Assembly (NCBI GenBank): GCA_016716505.1
Contig: JADJWF010000006.1
Location: 1 to 64,000, forward strand
Source: Verrucomicrobiota bacterium
GTDB lineage: Bacteria; Verrucomicrobiota; Verrucomicrobiia; Limisphaerales; J093
Direction of reading: 5' to 3'
DNA length: 64,000 bases
The translations under genes and the position numbers were made by a program. How positions within the stretch are numbered: the stretch's first letter is position 1; the number at the start of each line of letters is the position of its first letter. Below, in pieces: positions 27,183-35,634 of the stretch. Below the pieces are notes generated by a model that worked only from the letters and a program-made list of their open reading frames with translations, ran no database searches and was not told the origin of the DNA.

Positions 27183-27641
27183 TCAGCCCGCGACCTCTTC
27201 CAGCGCCTTGCGCGCGTACCACTTGATGGCGGGGCTCACTTCGGGCGCGAGCCGGTCCAGGTCCGGGCCGGAGCACCAGCGCAGGTCGAAGTGTTCTTCC
27301 GCCGCGAGGCGAAGCGTTCCGCAGCGGGCGCGCGCCCAGTAGATCATGCCGATGTGCTCGTGGGTCGCGTTGATGCGATGGATGTCGAGAAACCGGGGGG
27401 CGATCAAGGCGCGCGTGCCGTTGCCGGTCGTGGGCGGTCGTTCGCCCAGCAACTCAATCTGCAAGCCGCTTTCCTCCTCCACCTCGCGGAGCGCCGCCGC
27501 CTCGGGGTCCTCATCCAGTTCAACGTGTCCGCCCAACGGCAGCCATTGATTCAGGCGCCGATGGTGGGCCAGAAGCACCCGGCCGGAGCCGACGACAAAG
27601 ACCGCCACGGCAAAGTCAATCTTCTCGTGCAGATGGGGCAT
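27183..27641 (-). CDS. Nudix hydrolase
   Basis: A 152-residue Nudix protein. The Nudix box is complete: GHVELDEDPEAAALREVEEE followed by SGL, matching Gx5Ex7REUxEExGU and supplying the Mg-binding Glu residues. It would hydrolyse a nucleoside diphosphate derivative; NUDIX subfamily is not determinable, although the central RFLDIHRINATHEHIGMIY resembles ADP-ribose/8-oxo-type members. The ATG at 27641 is chosen because the VAVFVVGSGRVLLAHH strand then sits at the usual place. Lies between the MFS gene and the FmdB-like gene on the same strand. Confidence 0.88.
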   Translation of the reverse strand: MPHLHEKIDFAVAVFVVGSGRVLLAHHRRLNQWLPLGGHVELDEDPEAAALREVEEESGLQIELLGERPPTTGNGTRALIAPRFLDIHRINATHEHIGMIYWARARCGTLRLAAEEHFDLRWCSGPDLDRLAPEVSPAIKWYARKALEEVAG

Positions 27642-27687
27642 CGGGTGGTGGGAAGTCCAAGCGGGACCTCGGGGCACTGGGCAAAAA

Positions 27688-28209
27688 TCAATAGTCGTAC
27701 AGGCCGCTGTCGCGCGAGTAGCCGCCACCCCCGTAGCCGTAACCATCGTCCTCGCCCCCTTCGCCCTCCGGTCCGAGGAAGTCGCCCAACACATCGCCCA
27801 TGTCTTCCTCGATCTTCTCCGGGTCCTCGCCCTTCTCGAGGCGCTTGATGGCCACATCCATTTCCTTCGGCATGGTGCCCGGCGGCATGATGTCCTTCAT
27901 CTTTTTCATCATGTGGGCCATGTGGCGCGGGTTGTTCTCGTCGAGATAATCCATGTCCCGCTCCAGTTCGGACATCGCCCGCATCATGCGCCCCTCGTCA
28001 ATGTCGGGCATCGGTTCCTCGGAGCCTTCAGCACCCGTGTCGGGCGCGGGCTCCTTGAGGCCGCGGGGCATCGCGAACCGGCTCATCTGCTTCGCCAGCT
28101 TCTTGTTTCCGCACTTGGGGCAAGTGGGCGAATGCGTGGGGTTCACCTTCTTCGAGAGAAAGTTGAAAATCACCCGACACTTCGGGCACGCAAATTCGTA
28201 AATGGGCAT
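27688..28209 (-). CDS. FmdB-like zinc ribbon protein
   Basis: A 173-residue protein beginning MPIYEFACPKC, the standard start of the FmdB/CxxC_CxxC_SSSS regulatory family. The N-terminal zinc ribbon has C8/C11 and C30/C33 (CPKC...CPKCG). Beyond residue 60 it has a long acidic, Met-rich helical extension (MMRAMSELERDMDYLDENNP, MAHMMKKMKDIMPPG) and a Gly/Tyr-rich tail ending in Tyr. Family role is unclear; putative regulator or nucleic acid-binding protein. The Met-rich helix could bind soft metals, but this is speculation. Divergent from the metal-efflux operon at 28341. Confidence 0.85.
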   Translation of the reverse strand: MPIYEFACPKCRVIFNFLSKKVNPTHSPTCPKCGNKKLAKQMSRFAMPRGLKEPAPDTGAEGSEEPMPDIDEGRMMRAMSELERDMDYLDENNPRHMAHMMKKMKDIMPPGTMPKEMDVAIKRLEKGEDPEKIEEDMGDVLGDFLGPEGEGGEDDGYGYGGGGYSRDSGLYDY

Positions 28210-28340
28210 GGCAATCGGATTGGTTCTCGTCTTCCCGAGGATGATGGTGGCGGGCGACCGTTGGGTCGTCAAGGGGCGCGGGTCTCGGACAACGATTCGA
28301 AGCTTGCGGCGTCGAGGAACAGCGTTAGCTTACGACCGTT

Positions 28341-28784
28341 ATGAAACGAATCCATCAAATCGGAACGCTCGCTCTGGTAATCGCGTGTGTCTCGGTGGCC
28401 GCCACGGCGTGGGCCGCTGAGAAGAAGGCCAAACATCCGAAACCGTATCCCTTGGAGGTTTGCGTCGTCTCGGACGAGAAGCTCGGCAGCATGGGCGAGC
28501 CGTTCGTGATCGAGCGCGACGGGCAGCAGGTGAAGTTCTGTTGCAAGGGGTGTCAGAAGGACTTCGACAAAGATCCAAAGAAGTATCTCGCCAAGATCGA
28601 GGAAGCCGCCAAGAAGGTGAAGAAGTACCCGGCGAAGACGTGCATCGTTTCCGGCGAGCCGTTGGAAGCGGACAGCCCCGCCTCCATCTACAAGGGGCAG
28701 GAATTCAAGTTCTGTTGCACGAATTGCCAGCGGAAATTTGATCGGGAGCCTGCCAAGTTCGCCACCAAGCTACCGAAGAGCTAG
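28341..28784 (+). CDS. Exported tandem TRASH/YHS-type metal-binding protein
   Basis: A 147-residue protein with a clean signal peptide (LALVIACVSVAATAWA, cleavage about residue 25). The mature protein has two copies of a roughly 50-residue unit: CVVSDEKLG...VKFCCKGCQKDFDKDP and CIVSGEPLE...FKFCCTNCQRKFDREP. Each unit has one upstream Cys plus a CCxxC cluster, as in TRASH/YHS domains that bind Cu, Ag or other heavy metals. It opens a cluster with cusC-B-A, so a periplasmic Cu/Ag-binding role (in place of CusF) is likely by context. The stop is 15 bp before the next gene. Confidence 0.85.
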   Translation: MKRIHQIGTLALVIACVSVAATAWAAEKKAKHPKPYPLEVCVVSDEKLGSMGEPFVIERDGQQVKFCCKGCQKDFDKDPKKYLAKIEEAAKKVKKYPAKTCIVSGEPLEADSPASIYKGQEFKFCCTNCQRKFDREPAKFATKLPKS

Positions 28785-28799
28785 GCCGCCGGAGAAACC

Positions 28800-29162
28800 A
28801 TGCTGCTTGCCGCCCCGATGAAAACCGCCCTGGCCATCCTGACCTGCTTGTTGCTGGTCTTTGGCCAGCGGGGTGGCTGGTGGGCGGAAGTTTCAACCGT
28901 CGTCCGCGATCAACCTTGTCAGCATTGTAACTGCGGGGGAACAGGTTGCTGCGTGGGAGAAACCTCGCCCGCTCCGCCGTCCTCCCCCGTTTTGCCTCCC
29001 GGGCCCTCCGCGCAATTGGACGAGCTGGCCGGCTCCGTTGCCCGAGCAAGTGTCTTCAACGTCCCGGCTCTGGATTGTGAACGGCACCGCCCACCGGCCT
29101 TCCATGCTCCGATCCTCTCTGCCGTTCCGCTGCGGGCGCGGTTCTGCTGCTTCCTGATCTGA
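28800..29162 (+). CDS. Small exported Cys-rich protein
   Basis: A 120-residue protein with an N-terminal hydrophobic segment (ALAILTCLLLVFGQ) and a CQHCNCGGTGCC cluster near residues 40-51, followed by Pro/Ser-rich sequence and a C-terminal RFCCFLI. I recognise no family. The Cys spacing would suit binding soft metals, which fits its position between the TRASH protein and the Cus-type genes. Short, composition-biased and without a clear Shine-Dalgarno, so coding status is less certain than for its neighbours. Alternative ATG at 28818. Confidence 0.55.
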   Translation: MLLAAPMKTALAILTCLLLVFGQRGGWWAEVSTVVRDQPCQHCNCGGTGCCVGETSPAPPSSPVLPPGPSAQLDELAGSVARASVFNVPALDCERHRPPAFHAPILSAVPLRARFCCFLI

Positions 29163-29255
29163 TCCAACCCCGGTTCCCAGGTGAGGTGTGCCCATTGCGG
29201 GCGCCCCTCGGTGGTTCGTTTGTGGGTTACTGGGTTCTGTTGTTTGGATCAGGTT

Positions 29256-30584
29256 ATGAAGAAGCATCTTTGCCAATGGTTGGCTCTTGTTGGAATTCCC
29301 CTTTGCGCGGTCGCCGGAAATCCGCCTCCACTTTCGCCGGATGATCGGGTCGAACTGACGCCCGCGTTCATCAACGCGCTCGCGGAGACGCTCCTCACGA
29401 ACAGTCCGGCTCTGCGGGCCGCGGGGGCCCGCGCTGAAGCAGCGGCGGCCAACGTTGCAGCCGTCCGGACCTGGGAGGATCCGGAAGTTACCGTGGGCGG
29501 GATGTTCGCCGACTCGATGATGCGCGCCGAGGACGGCGACCTGCTGTACGGCGTGGAGCAGAAACTGCCGCTGTTCGGCCGGCCCCGGGCGATGCGGCAG
29601 ATGGCGACGCGCGAGGGGGACGTGATGCGCGCGGACCGGGAGGCGGTGTTTCAGCGGTTGCGTTCGGCCCTGGCCCAAGCGCTGTTTCGCGTCGCGTACG
29701 CCCAGCGCGCGGCCGAGATCGGAGCGGAAGACCTCGCGTGGCTCACCGCGATGCTCCGGACCACCGAAGACCGATACCGCGTGGGCGACGTTCCGCAATT
29801 CCAGTTACTACGGCTGCAGAATGAGCACGCCCGTCGCGCCGACGCGGTAACCTCGGACCAACGGCGGGTCGCCGCGGCTCTGGCAGAGGTCAATCGCATC
29901 CTCGGGCAGCCGATTGACTCGGCGTGGCCACAACTGCAACTACCAGCCATCGCCGGCGAAGTTTCGTACAACGACCAAATCTTGGAGATGGCACTGAACA
30001 ACGAGCCGGAGATCGCCGTCTTGCGGGAGAAGGTTCGGCTGGCCGAGGCAACGGTCGAGACAGTGCGACGGGCGCGGTATCCGGAGGTGACGCTGGGCGC
30101 CGAGGGCCGTCAATACACGGGCAACGGCGATTTCCGCCAGGCCATGGTCACCGTGAGCGTCAGCCTGCCGTGGGTGAATCGCGGCAAGTATCGGGAGGAC
30201 GTGCGCCGCGAGTCGGCCCGGCGGACCGCCGCCGAGTTTGACCTTGCCGACCGGGAACTGGCGGTTCGTGAAGAGGTGCGGCGGCTGACCGTGAGCATTG
30301 ACGCCGCGCGGCGCGAGGCCCTGCTATATCGCGACCGCATCATCCCCCGCGCGGAGCAGGCGCTCGAAAGTGCGCAGGCCGCGTGGCTGGCCAACCGCGC
30401 GATGTTCCTCGACGTGCTGGAATCCCGTCGGATGCTGGTCGAGGGGCGCCTCGGCTACGCACGCGCCGTGTCCGAGCAATATCAGTTGCTGTCAGAACTG
30501 GTGCTTTGTTGTGGCCTCGGAGATCTCGAGGCCCTGCTGATTATCGGTGCCGCGGCGCCAGAGCCGGCGGCGACCAACCCATAG
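29256..30584 (+). CDS. cusC: Outer-membrane efflux protein, TolC/CusC family
   Basis: A 442-residue outer-membrane factor with a signal peptide (MKKHLCQWLALVGIPLCAVAG). The two TolC repeats appear as long amphipathic helices: ALAETLLTNSPALRAAGARAEA with WEDPEVTVG (first half) and EMALNNEPEIAVLREKVRLAEA with YPEVTLGAEG (second half). Forms the exit duct of the tripartite pump with CusB and CusA. The ATG at 29256 is preferred over an upstream GTG-type frame start at 29181 because it begins the signal peptide and has an AGG close in front. Confidence 0.88.
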   Translation: MKKHLCQWLALVGIPLCAVAGNPPPLSPDDRVELTPAFINALAETLLTNSPALRAAGARAEAAAANVAAVRTWEDPEVTVGGMFADSMMRAEDGDLLYGVEQKLPLFGRPRAMRQMATREGDVMRADREAVFQRLRSALAQALFRVAYAQRAAEIGAEDLAWLTAMLRTTEDRYRVGDVPQFQLLRLQNEHARRADAVTSDQRRVAAALAEVNRILGQPIDSAWPQLQLPAIAGEVSYNDQILEMALNNEPEIAVLREKVRLAEATVETVRRARYPEVTLGAEGRQYTGNGDFRQAMVTVSVSLPWVNRGKYREDVRRESARRTAAEFDLADRELAVREEVRRLTVSIDAARREALLYRDRIIPRAEQALESAQAAWLANRAMFLDVLESRRMLVEGRLGYARAVSEQYQLLSELVLCCGLGDLEALLIIGAAAPEPAATNP

Positions 30585-30603
30585 ATTCACTGGCGTCCCA
30601 TCC

Positions 30604-31860
30604 ATGCAAACTCATCGTCTCTTCTTCGTCTTGCTGACCGTCCTCGTGGCGATGCTTGGGCCGGGCGGCTGCCGGCGATCCGATTCCGCTGCTGCAGACG
30701 CCGCCGGGCCGAAATTCTGGTGTCCCATGCATCCGAGCTACACCAGCCCGCGGATGGGGGATTGCCCCATCTGCCACATGAAGCTGGTGCCCATTCCCGA
30801 AGACGGCGCCACCCACGCGGGTCCCGCCGTGGCCGGCCGAACGACGATCATGATTTCCGCGGACCGGCAGCAACTCATCGGGCTGCGGACCTCCACCGTG
30901 TTCCCGCGGCTCCTTTCGCGCACTTTGCGGACAGTGGGCGTGGTTGAGCATGACGAAACCGCGCTGGTCCGGATTGCGCCCCGGTTCAGCGGTTGGGTGA
31001 GGAAGCTGCACGTCAACTTCACTGGCCAGCCCGTTGAGCGCGGGGAGCCGCTGCTGACCGTGTACAGTCCGGAACTGTTCGCCGCGGAAAGCGAGTATTT
31101 GCTCGCCTGGCGCAAGTGGAGGGACCTTCCGCCGGAGAGCGCGACCGACGTTGGCGATTTGGCAGAACGCACGCTCGCCGCCGCACGACGTCGGCTGGAA
31201 CTGGCTGGCGTGGACGCAGGGGAAATTCGCGAGCTGGAACAGCGAGGAACCGCCACGGACGAGTTGTTGATTCGCGCGCCGACCTCCGGACACGTCATCA
31301 GCAAGGCCGCTGTCGAAGGCCGGGCCTTTATGGCGGGCGAGACCCTTTACGAAATCGGTGTCCTCGACCGACTGTGGCTGCGCGCCACCATCCCGGAATC
31401 CGATCTTGGGTTGGTCCGCACCGGCCAGGTGGCCACGGCGTCGTTCGCGGCGCTGGGTGGCAAGACAGTTCACACCCACGTGGATTTCGTCTTTCCGCAT
31501 CTCGATGCCAGGACGCGCCGGGGCGCGGTTCGTCTCCCGCTGGAGAATCCGGACGGTGCGCTCCGGCCGGACATGTGGGCAACCGTGGAGATCGAGGAAC
31601 CGTTTGGGGAACGACTGAGCGTCCCCGCCAGCGCTGTGATTGACACCGGCACGCGCCTCCTGGCGTTCGTGAAGCTCGAAGACGACCACCTCGAACCGCG
31701 CGAAGTCCAAATCGGCCTGCGCACGGACGACTGGTGGGAGGTGCTGGACGGGCTCCGGGAGCGGGAAAAAGTCGTGACGCGGGCGCTGTTCCTCGTGGAT
31801 TCCGAGAGCCAGCTTAAGGCGGTCGTCGCGGGCATGGGGAGAGGCGGGCATGAACACTGA
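30604..31860 (+). CDS. cusB: Efflux RND periplasmic adaptor with N-terminal heavy-metal-binding domain, CusB-like
   Basis: A 418-residue lipoprotein-like adaptor; the leader ends LGPGGC with Cys23 as probable lipidation site. Residues about 38-63 form a heavy-metal-binding domain (FWCPMHPSYTSPRMGDCP then ICHMKLVP). Then a barrel-sandwich domain (VRIAPRFSGWVRKLHVNFTG, LLTVYSPELFAAESEYL), a hairpin, and the lipoyl return strand (LLIRAPTSGHVISKAAVEG), a beta-barrel (ATIPESDLGLVRTGQVA) and C-terminal membrane-proximal domain. Links CusA to CusC and may present metal to the pump. Starts 20 bp after cusC; its end overlaps the cusA start by 11 bp. Confidence 0.92.
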   Translation: MQTHRLFFVLLTVLVAMLGPGGCRRSDSAAADAAGPKFWCPMHPSYTSPRMGDCPICHMKLVPIPEDGATHAGPAVAGRTTIMISADRQQLIGLRTSTVFPRLLSRTLRTVGVVEHDETALVRIAPRFSGWVRKLHVNFTGQPVERGEPLLTVYSPELFAAESEYLLAWRKWRDLPPESATDVGDLAERTLAAARRRLELAGVDAGEIRELEQRGTATDELLIRAPTSGHVISKAAVEGRAFMAGETLYEIGVLDRLWLRATIPESDLGLVRTGQVATASFAALGGKTVHTHVDFVFPHLDARTRRGAVRLPLENPDGALRPDMWATVEIEEPFGERLSVPASAVIDTGTRLLAFVKLEDDHLEPREVQIGLRTDDWWEVLDGLREREKVVTRALFLVDSESQLKAVVAGMGRGGHEH

Positions 31861-34800
31861 GCCGTCAGCGCGGCCGGAGGCGCTGACCGAACGCATCATT
31901 GAGTGGAGCGCGCGCAACCGGTTCACGGTGATGCTGCTGGTGGCGGCGCTGTTGTTCGGCGGCATCTGGTGCGTTCGGCACACGCCGCTGGACGCGATTC
32001 CGGACTTGTCCGACACCCAGGTGATCGTCTTCACGCAGTGGGAAGGCCGCGCCCCCAACCTCGTCGAGGATCAAATCACCTACCCGATCATCACGCGGCT
32101 CGTCGGCGCGCCCAAGGTGCGCACGGTCCGTGGCTACAGCTTCTTCGGCTACTCGTTCGTCTATGTCATCTTCGAGGACGGTACGGACGTTTATTGGGCG
32201 CGATCGCGCGTCCTTGAGTATTTGCAGGGCCTGGCCGGCCAACTGCCGACGGGCGTAACCCCCGCGTTGGGGCCGGACGCGTCGGGGGTCGGCTGGGGAT
32301 TTCAGTATGCGTTGGTGGACCGCAGCGGGCAGCACGACGCCGCCGACCTGCGGAGCTTTCAGGACTGGCACCTGCGATACTGGCTCCAAAGTGTTGAGGG
32401 AGTGGCTGAGGTGGCCGCGTTCGGCGGGTTTGAGAAGCAATACCAGGTCGAGCTCGACCCGGAGCGCTTGCTGGCCTATGGCGTGCCGTTGAGTCGCGTC
32501 GTGGCCGCCATCCGGAGCGCCAACAACGACGTCGGCGGGCGGGAGGTGGAACGCTTCGGGACCACCTACCTCGTTCGCGGCCACGGGTACATCAAATCCC
32601 TCGATGACCTCCGGTGGGTCGTGGTCGGCGCCGATGCCGCCGGCAACCCCGTGCTGCTGCGCGATGTCGCGCGCAACATCACGCTCGGTCCGGAGATGCG
32701 GCGGGGGGCTGGCGACTTCAATGGCGAGGGCGAGGTCGTCGGGGGGATCGTCGTGGTCCGCTACGGTCAAAACGTGCTGCAGGTGATTGACCGGCTGAAG
32801 GCCCGGCTGGAGGAGGTCAAGCCTTCGCTGCCGGCAGGCGTGGAGGTGGTGATCACGTACGATCGTTCCGACCTGATCCGCCGGAGCATCAACACGCTTC
32901 GCAACACGATTCTGGAGGAGAGCGTCATCGTGGCAGTCGTGGTGGTGGTGTTCCTGCTCGACTTCGGAGGCGCGGCGCGGGCGATCGTCACGCTGCCGAT
33001 CGCGGTCTGTCTGGCGTTCATTCCGATGTACTTCATGGGCTTGACCGCCAACATCATGTCCTTGGCGGGCATCGCGATCAGCATCGGCGTGCTGTGCGAC
33101 GAAGCCGTGGTGATGGTGGAGAACGTCCACAAGCGACTGGAACACGCCCCGCCGGGACTCTCGCGCCGCGAACGGCAGGAGATCATCATCGCCGCGTGCA
33201 AACAGCTCGGAAAGCCGCTGTTCTTTTCGCTGCTGGTGATCACGGTCAGCTTCCTGCCGGTGTTCACGCTGGAGGCGCAGGAGGGCCGGCTTTTCAAGCC
33301 GCTGGCGTTCACCAAGACCTTCACGATGGCGGCGGCTGCCCTGTTGAGCCTGACGCTCGGGCCGGCGTTGATCGTGTTGATGACCGGCACGCGGGTCATT
33401 CCGGAACATCGCCATCCGGTCAGCCGGGTGCTGCATCGGCTCTACTACCCGTGGGTGAGCGCGCTCATGCGGCGTCGGCTCCTGAGCATCGGGATTGCTG
33501 TTGTGATCGTCGGCTCTTCGATTCCGATTTACCAAAAGCTGGGCAGCGAATTCATGCCGCCGCTCAATGAAGGCACGATTCTCTACATGCCCACGACCCT
33601 CCCCACGGTGTCCATCGCCGAGGCCACGCGGCTGATGCAGATCCAAGATCGGGTCCTGATGTCCTTCCCCGAGGTGCTGACCGTTCATGGCAAGGCGGGC
33701 CGCAGTGAAACCGCGACGGACCCGGCGCCCCTCGAAATGTTTGAAACCGTGGTGCAACTGCGACCGCCGCACGAGTGGCGGCCGGTGCGGCAGGAACGCT
33801 GGTGGTCCGGGTGGGCACCTGAGTGGCTGGCGCGCGGGCTGCGCAAGCTGTGGCCCGATTTTCGGCCGATGAACTGGGACGAACTGGTCGCCGAGATGGA
33901 CCGGGCGCTCAGCCTGCCGGGGCTGGTCAACGCCTGGACGATGCCCATCAAGGCGCGCATTGACATGCTCAGCACCGGCGTGCGCACGCCGGTGGGTTTG
34001 AAGATCTTCGGAGCGGACCTTGAGCGCATCAATCAGATCGGCGCCACGCTTGAGCGGGTGCTGCAGGGTATTCCGGGCACTCGCAGCGCCTACGCCGAGC
34101 GCGTCACGGGCGGCTACTTCCTTGACATCGTTCCCAACCGCGCGGAGATCGCCCGCTACGGCCTCAACGTCGAAGACGTCCTCGAGCAGGTGGAGATCGC
34201 CATCGGGGGCATGGCCATTGATCGGACCATCGAAGGGCGCGAGCGCTACTCGATCAATGTTCGCTACAGTCGGGAGCTGCGGGACGATCCGGAGAAGCTG
34301 AAGCGCGTGTTGGTGCCGGTGACCGCCGGTTCCGTTGGGGGCGCGGGCAACGAGAGTATGGCTGAGTCAGGTCCCTCTGCCGAATCTCCGGCCGTGGCGC
34401 AAGTGACCCTTGGTCAACTGGCGGACATCCGGATTTCGCACGGCGCTCCGCTGATCAAGAACGAGAATGGCGCGCTCGTCGGCTACGTGTTCGTGGACGT
34501 GGCCGGCCGGGATCTCGGCAGCTATCTGAAGGATGCCCGGGCGGCCGTGGACGCGAAAATCGCCGAGGACGAACTCCTGCCGCCCGGCTATGGCGTGGCG
34601 TGGACGGGGCAATTCGAACATCTGCTGCGCGTCCGCGAGCGGTTGAAGGTGGTCGTCCCGCTGACGCTGGCGATCATCTTCTTGTTGTTGTACCTCAACT
34701 TCAAAAGTGTGCCGGCGACGCTGATCATCCTGCTTTCGGTGCCATTCGCTCTGACGGGCAGCTTCTGGTTGCTGTGGTGGCTGGATTACCACCTGAGCAT

Positions 34801-35260
34801 CGCGGTGTGGGTCGGAATCATTGCCTTGGCGGGACTCGCTGCCCAGACGGGCACCGTGATGATCATCTACCTCGACGAAGCGTTTCACACCTGGCAACGC
34901 GCCGGCCGCATGAGAACCCAACACGATCTCTTTGAAGCCATCACCTACGGCGCCGTTCAGCGCGTGCGCCCGAAGCTGATGACCGTGGCGACCACAATCC
35001 TCGGCCTGTTGCCGGCGCTGTGGGCTACGGGCGCCGGCGCGGAGGCAATTCAGCGCATTGCGGCGCCGATGGTGGGTGGCCTCGTCACCAGCCTGTTCCT
35101 CACGCTGGAGATTGTTCCGGCCATTTACAGCCTTTGGCGGGGACGGCAGGTCGAGTGGGTTCGGGGGCCACAACCGCCAAAAAAGACGTGGCAGGAGCTC
35201 AGCGAGCAGTTTGCGGCTTGGGAACGACAGGAATGCAGCCGGCGGACGGAGGGACGCTAA
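31850..35260 (+). CDS. cusA: Cu(I)/Ag(I) efflux RND pump, CusA family
   Basis: A 1136-residue inner-membrane RND transporter. The periplasmic Met triad expected for CusA can be placed: LYMPTTLP, then 50 residues later APLEMFETV, then RIDMLSTG, equivalent to E. coli M573, M623 and M672. Transmembrane parts include the TM4 segment IAISIGVLCDEAVVMVENVHKR and the C-terminal IALAGLAAQTGTVMIIYLDEA. The Met triad marks the Cu/Ag branch rather than divalent-cation CzcA. A loop near residues 820-850 is somewhat longer and Ser/Ala-rich than in E. coli. Translational coupling to cusB by overlap; no cusRS pair lies upstream. Confidence 0.93.
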   Translation: MNTEPSARPEALTERIIEWSARNRFTVMLLVAALLFGGIWCVRHTPLDAIPDLSDTQVIVFTQWEGRAPNLVEDQITYPIITRLVGAPKVRTVRGYSFFGYSFVYVIFEDGTDVYWARSRVLEYLQGLAGQLPTGVTPALGPDASGVGWGFQYALVDRSGQHDAADLRSFQDWHLRYWLQSVEGVAEVAAFGGFEKQYQVELDPERLLAYGVPLSRVVAAIRSANNDVGGREVERFGTTYLVRGHGYIKSLDDLRWVVVGADAAGNPVLLRDVARNITLGPEMRRGAGDFNGEGEVVGGIVVVRYGQNVLQVIDRLKARLEEVKPSLPAGVEVVITYDRSDLIRRSINTLRNTILEESVIVAVVVVVFLLDFGGAARAIVTLPIAVCLAFIPMYFMGLTANIMSLAGIAISIGVLCDEAVVMVENVHKRLEHAPPGLSRRERQEIIIAACKQLGKPLFFSLLVITVSFLPVFTLEAQEGRLFKPLAFTKTFTMAAAALLSLTLGPALIVLMTGTRVIPEHRHPVSRVLHRLYYPWVSALMRRRLLSIGIAVVIVGSSIPIYQKLGSEFMPPLNEGTILYMPTTLPTVSIAEATRLMQIQDRVLMSFPEVLTVHGKAGRSETATDPAPLEMFETVVQLRPPHEWRPVRQERWWSGWAPEWLARGLRKLWPDFRPMNWDELVAEMDRALSLPGLVNAWTMPIKARIDMLSTGVRTPVGLKIFGADLERINQIGATLERVLQGIPGTRSAYAERVTGGYFLDIVPNRAEIARYGLNVEDVLEQVEIAIGGMAIDRTIEGRERYSINVRYSRELRDDPEKLKRVLVPVTAGSVGGAGNESMAESGPSAESPAVAQVTLGQLADIRISHGAPLIKNENGALVGYVFVDVAGRDLGSYLKDARAAVDAKIAEDELLPPGYGVAWTGQFEHLLRVRERLKVVVPLTLAIIFLLLYLNFKSVPATLIILLSVPFALTGSFWLLWWLDYHLSIAVWVGIIALAGLAAQTGTVMIIYLDEAFHTWQRAGRMRTQHDLFEAITYGAVQRVRPKLMTVATTILGLLPALWATGAGAEAIQRIAAPMVGGLVTSLFLTLEIVPAIYSLWRGRQVEWVRGPQPPKKTWQELSEQFAAWERQECSRRTEGR

Positions 35261-35288
35261 AGACGAACCCGACTAGAAGTGTTTGGAA

Positions 35289-35363
35289 TGGTGCGCGATA
35301 GAGGATTTGAACCTCTGACCCCTTCCGTGTCAAGGAAGTGCTCTACCCCTGAGCTAACCGCGC
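35289..35363 (-). tRNA. tRNA-Val (anticodon GAC)
   Basis: On the minus strand: acceptor GCGCGGT pairs with ATCGCGC with one G-U, then A and encoded CCA. Anticodon stem-loop CTTCC-TTGACAC-GGAAG gives GAC. T arm AGAGG-TTCAAAT-CCTCT and D arm GCTCAGGGGTAGAGC are intact. Confidence 0.95.
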
Positions 35364-35634
35364 CTCCAACTTCCCACCTTGGCCCTCCGGCGGAGGGCAA
35401 GTTTGGCGGATCCACCCCGCTGACTGGACGCCCGCTGGCGAATCCCGCCGGCGGTTACGTTAAGTAGCCGACAATCAGCGGGCAACACCTTTTGGGCTGT
35501 TCCCACGGACCTTTCGGGCGTATCGAACTTTCGGCCGCCCAGATGGGAGCTTGCCGGCGGCACGGGCAGGGAAAAGGGACCCGCCATGGAATTCGCCGGG
35601 GAGACAGGCGCCAAGAAGGTGAATCAGCCGGTTT

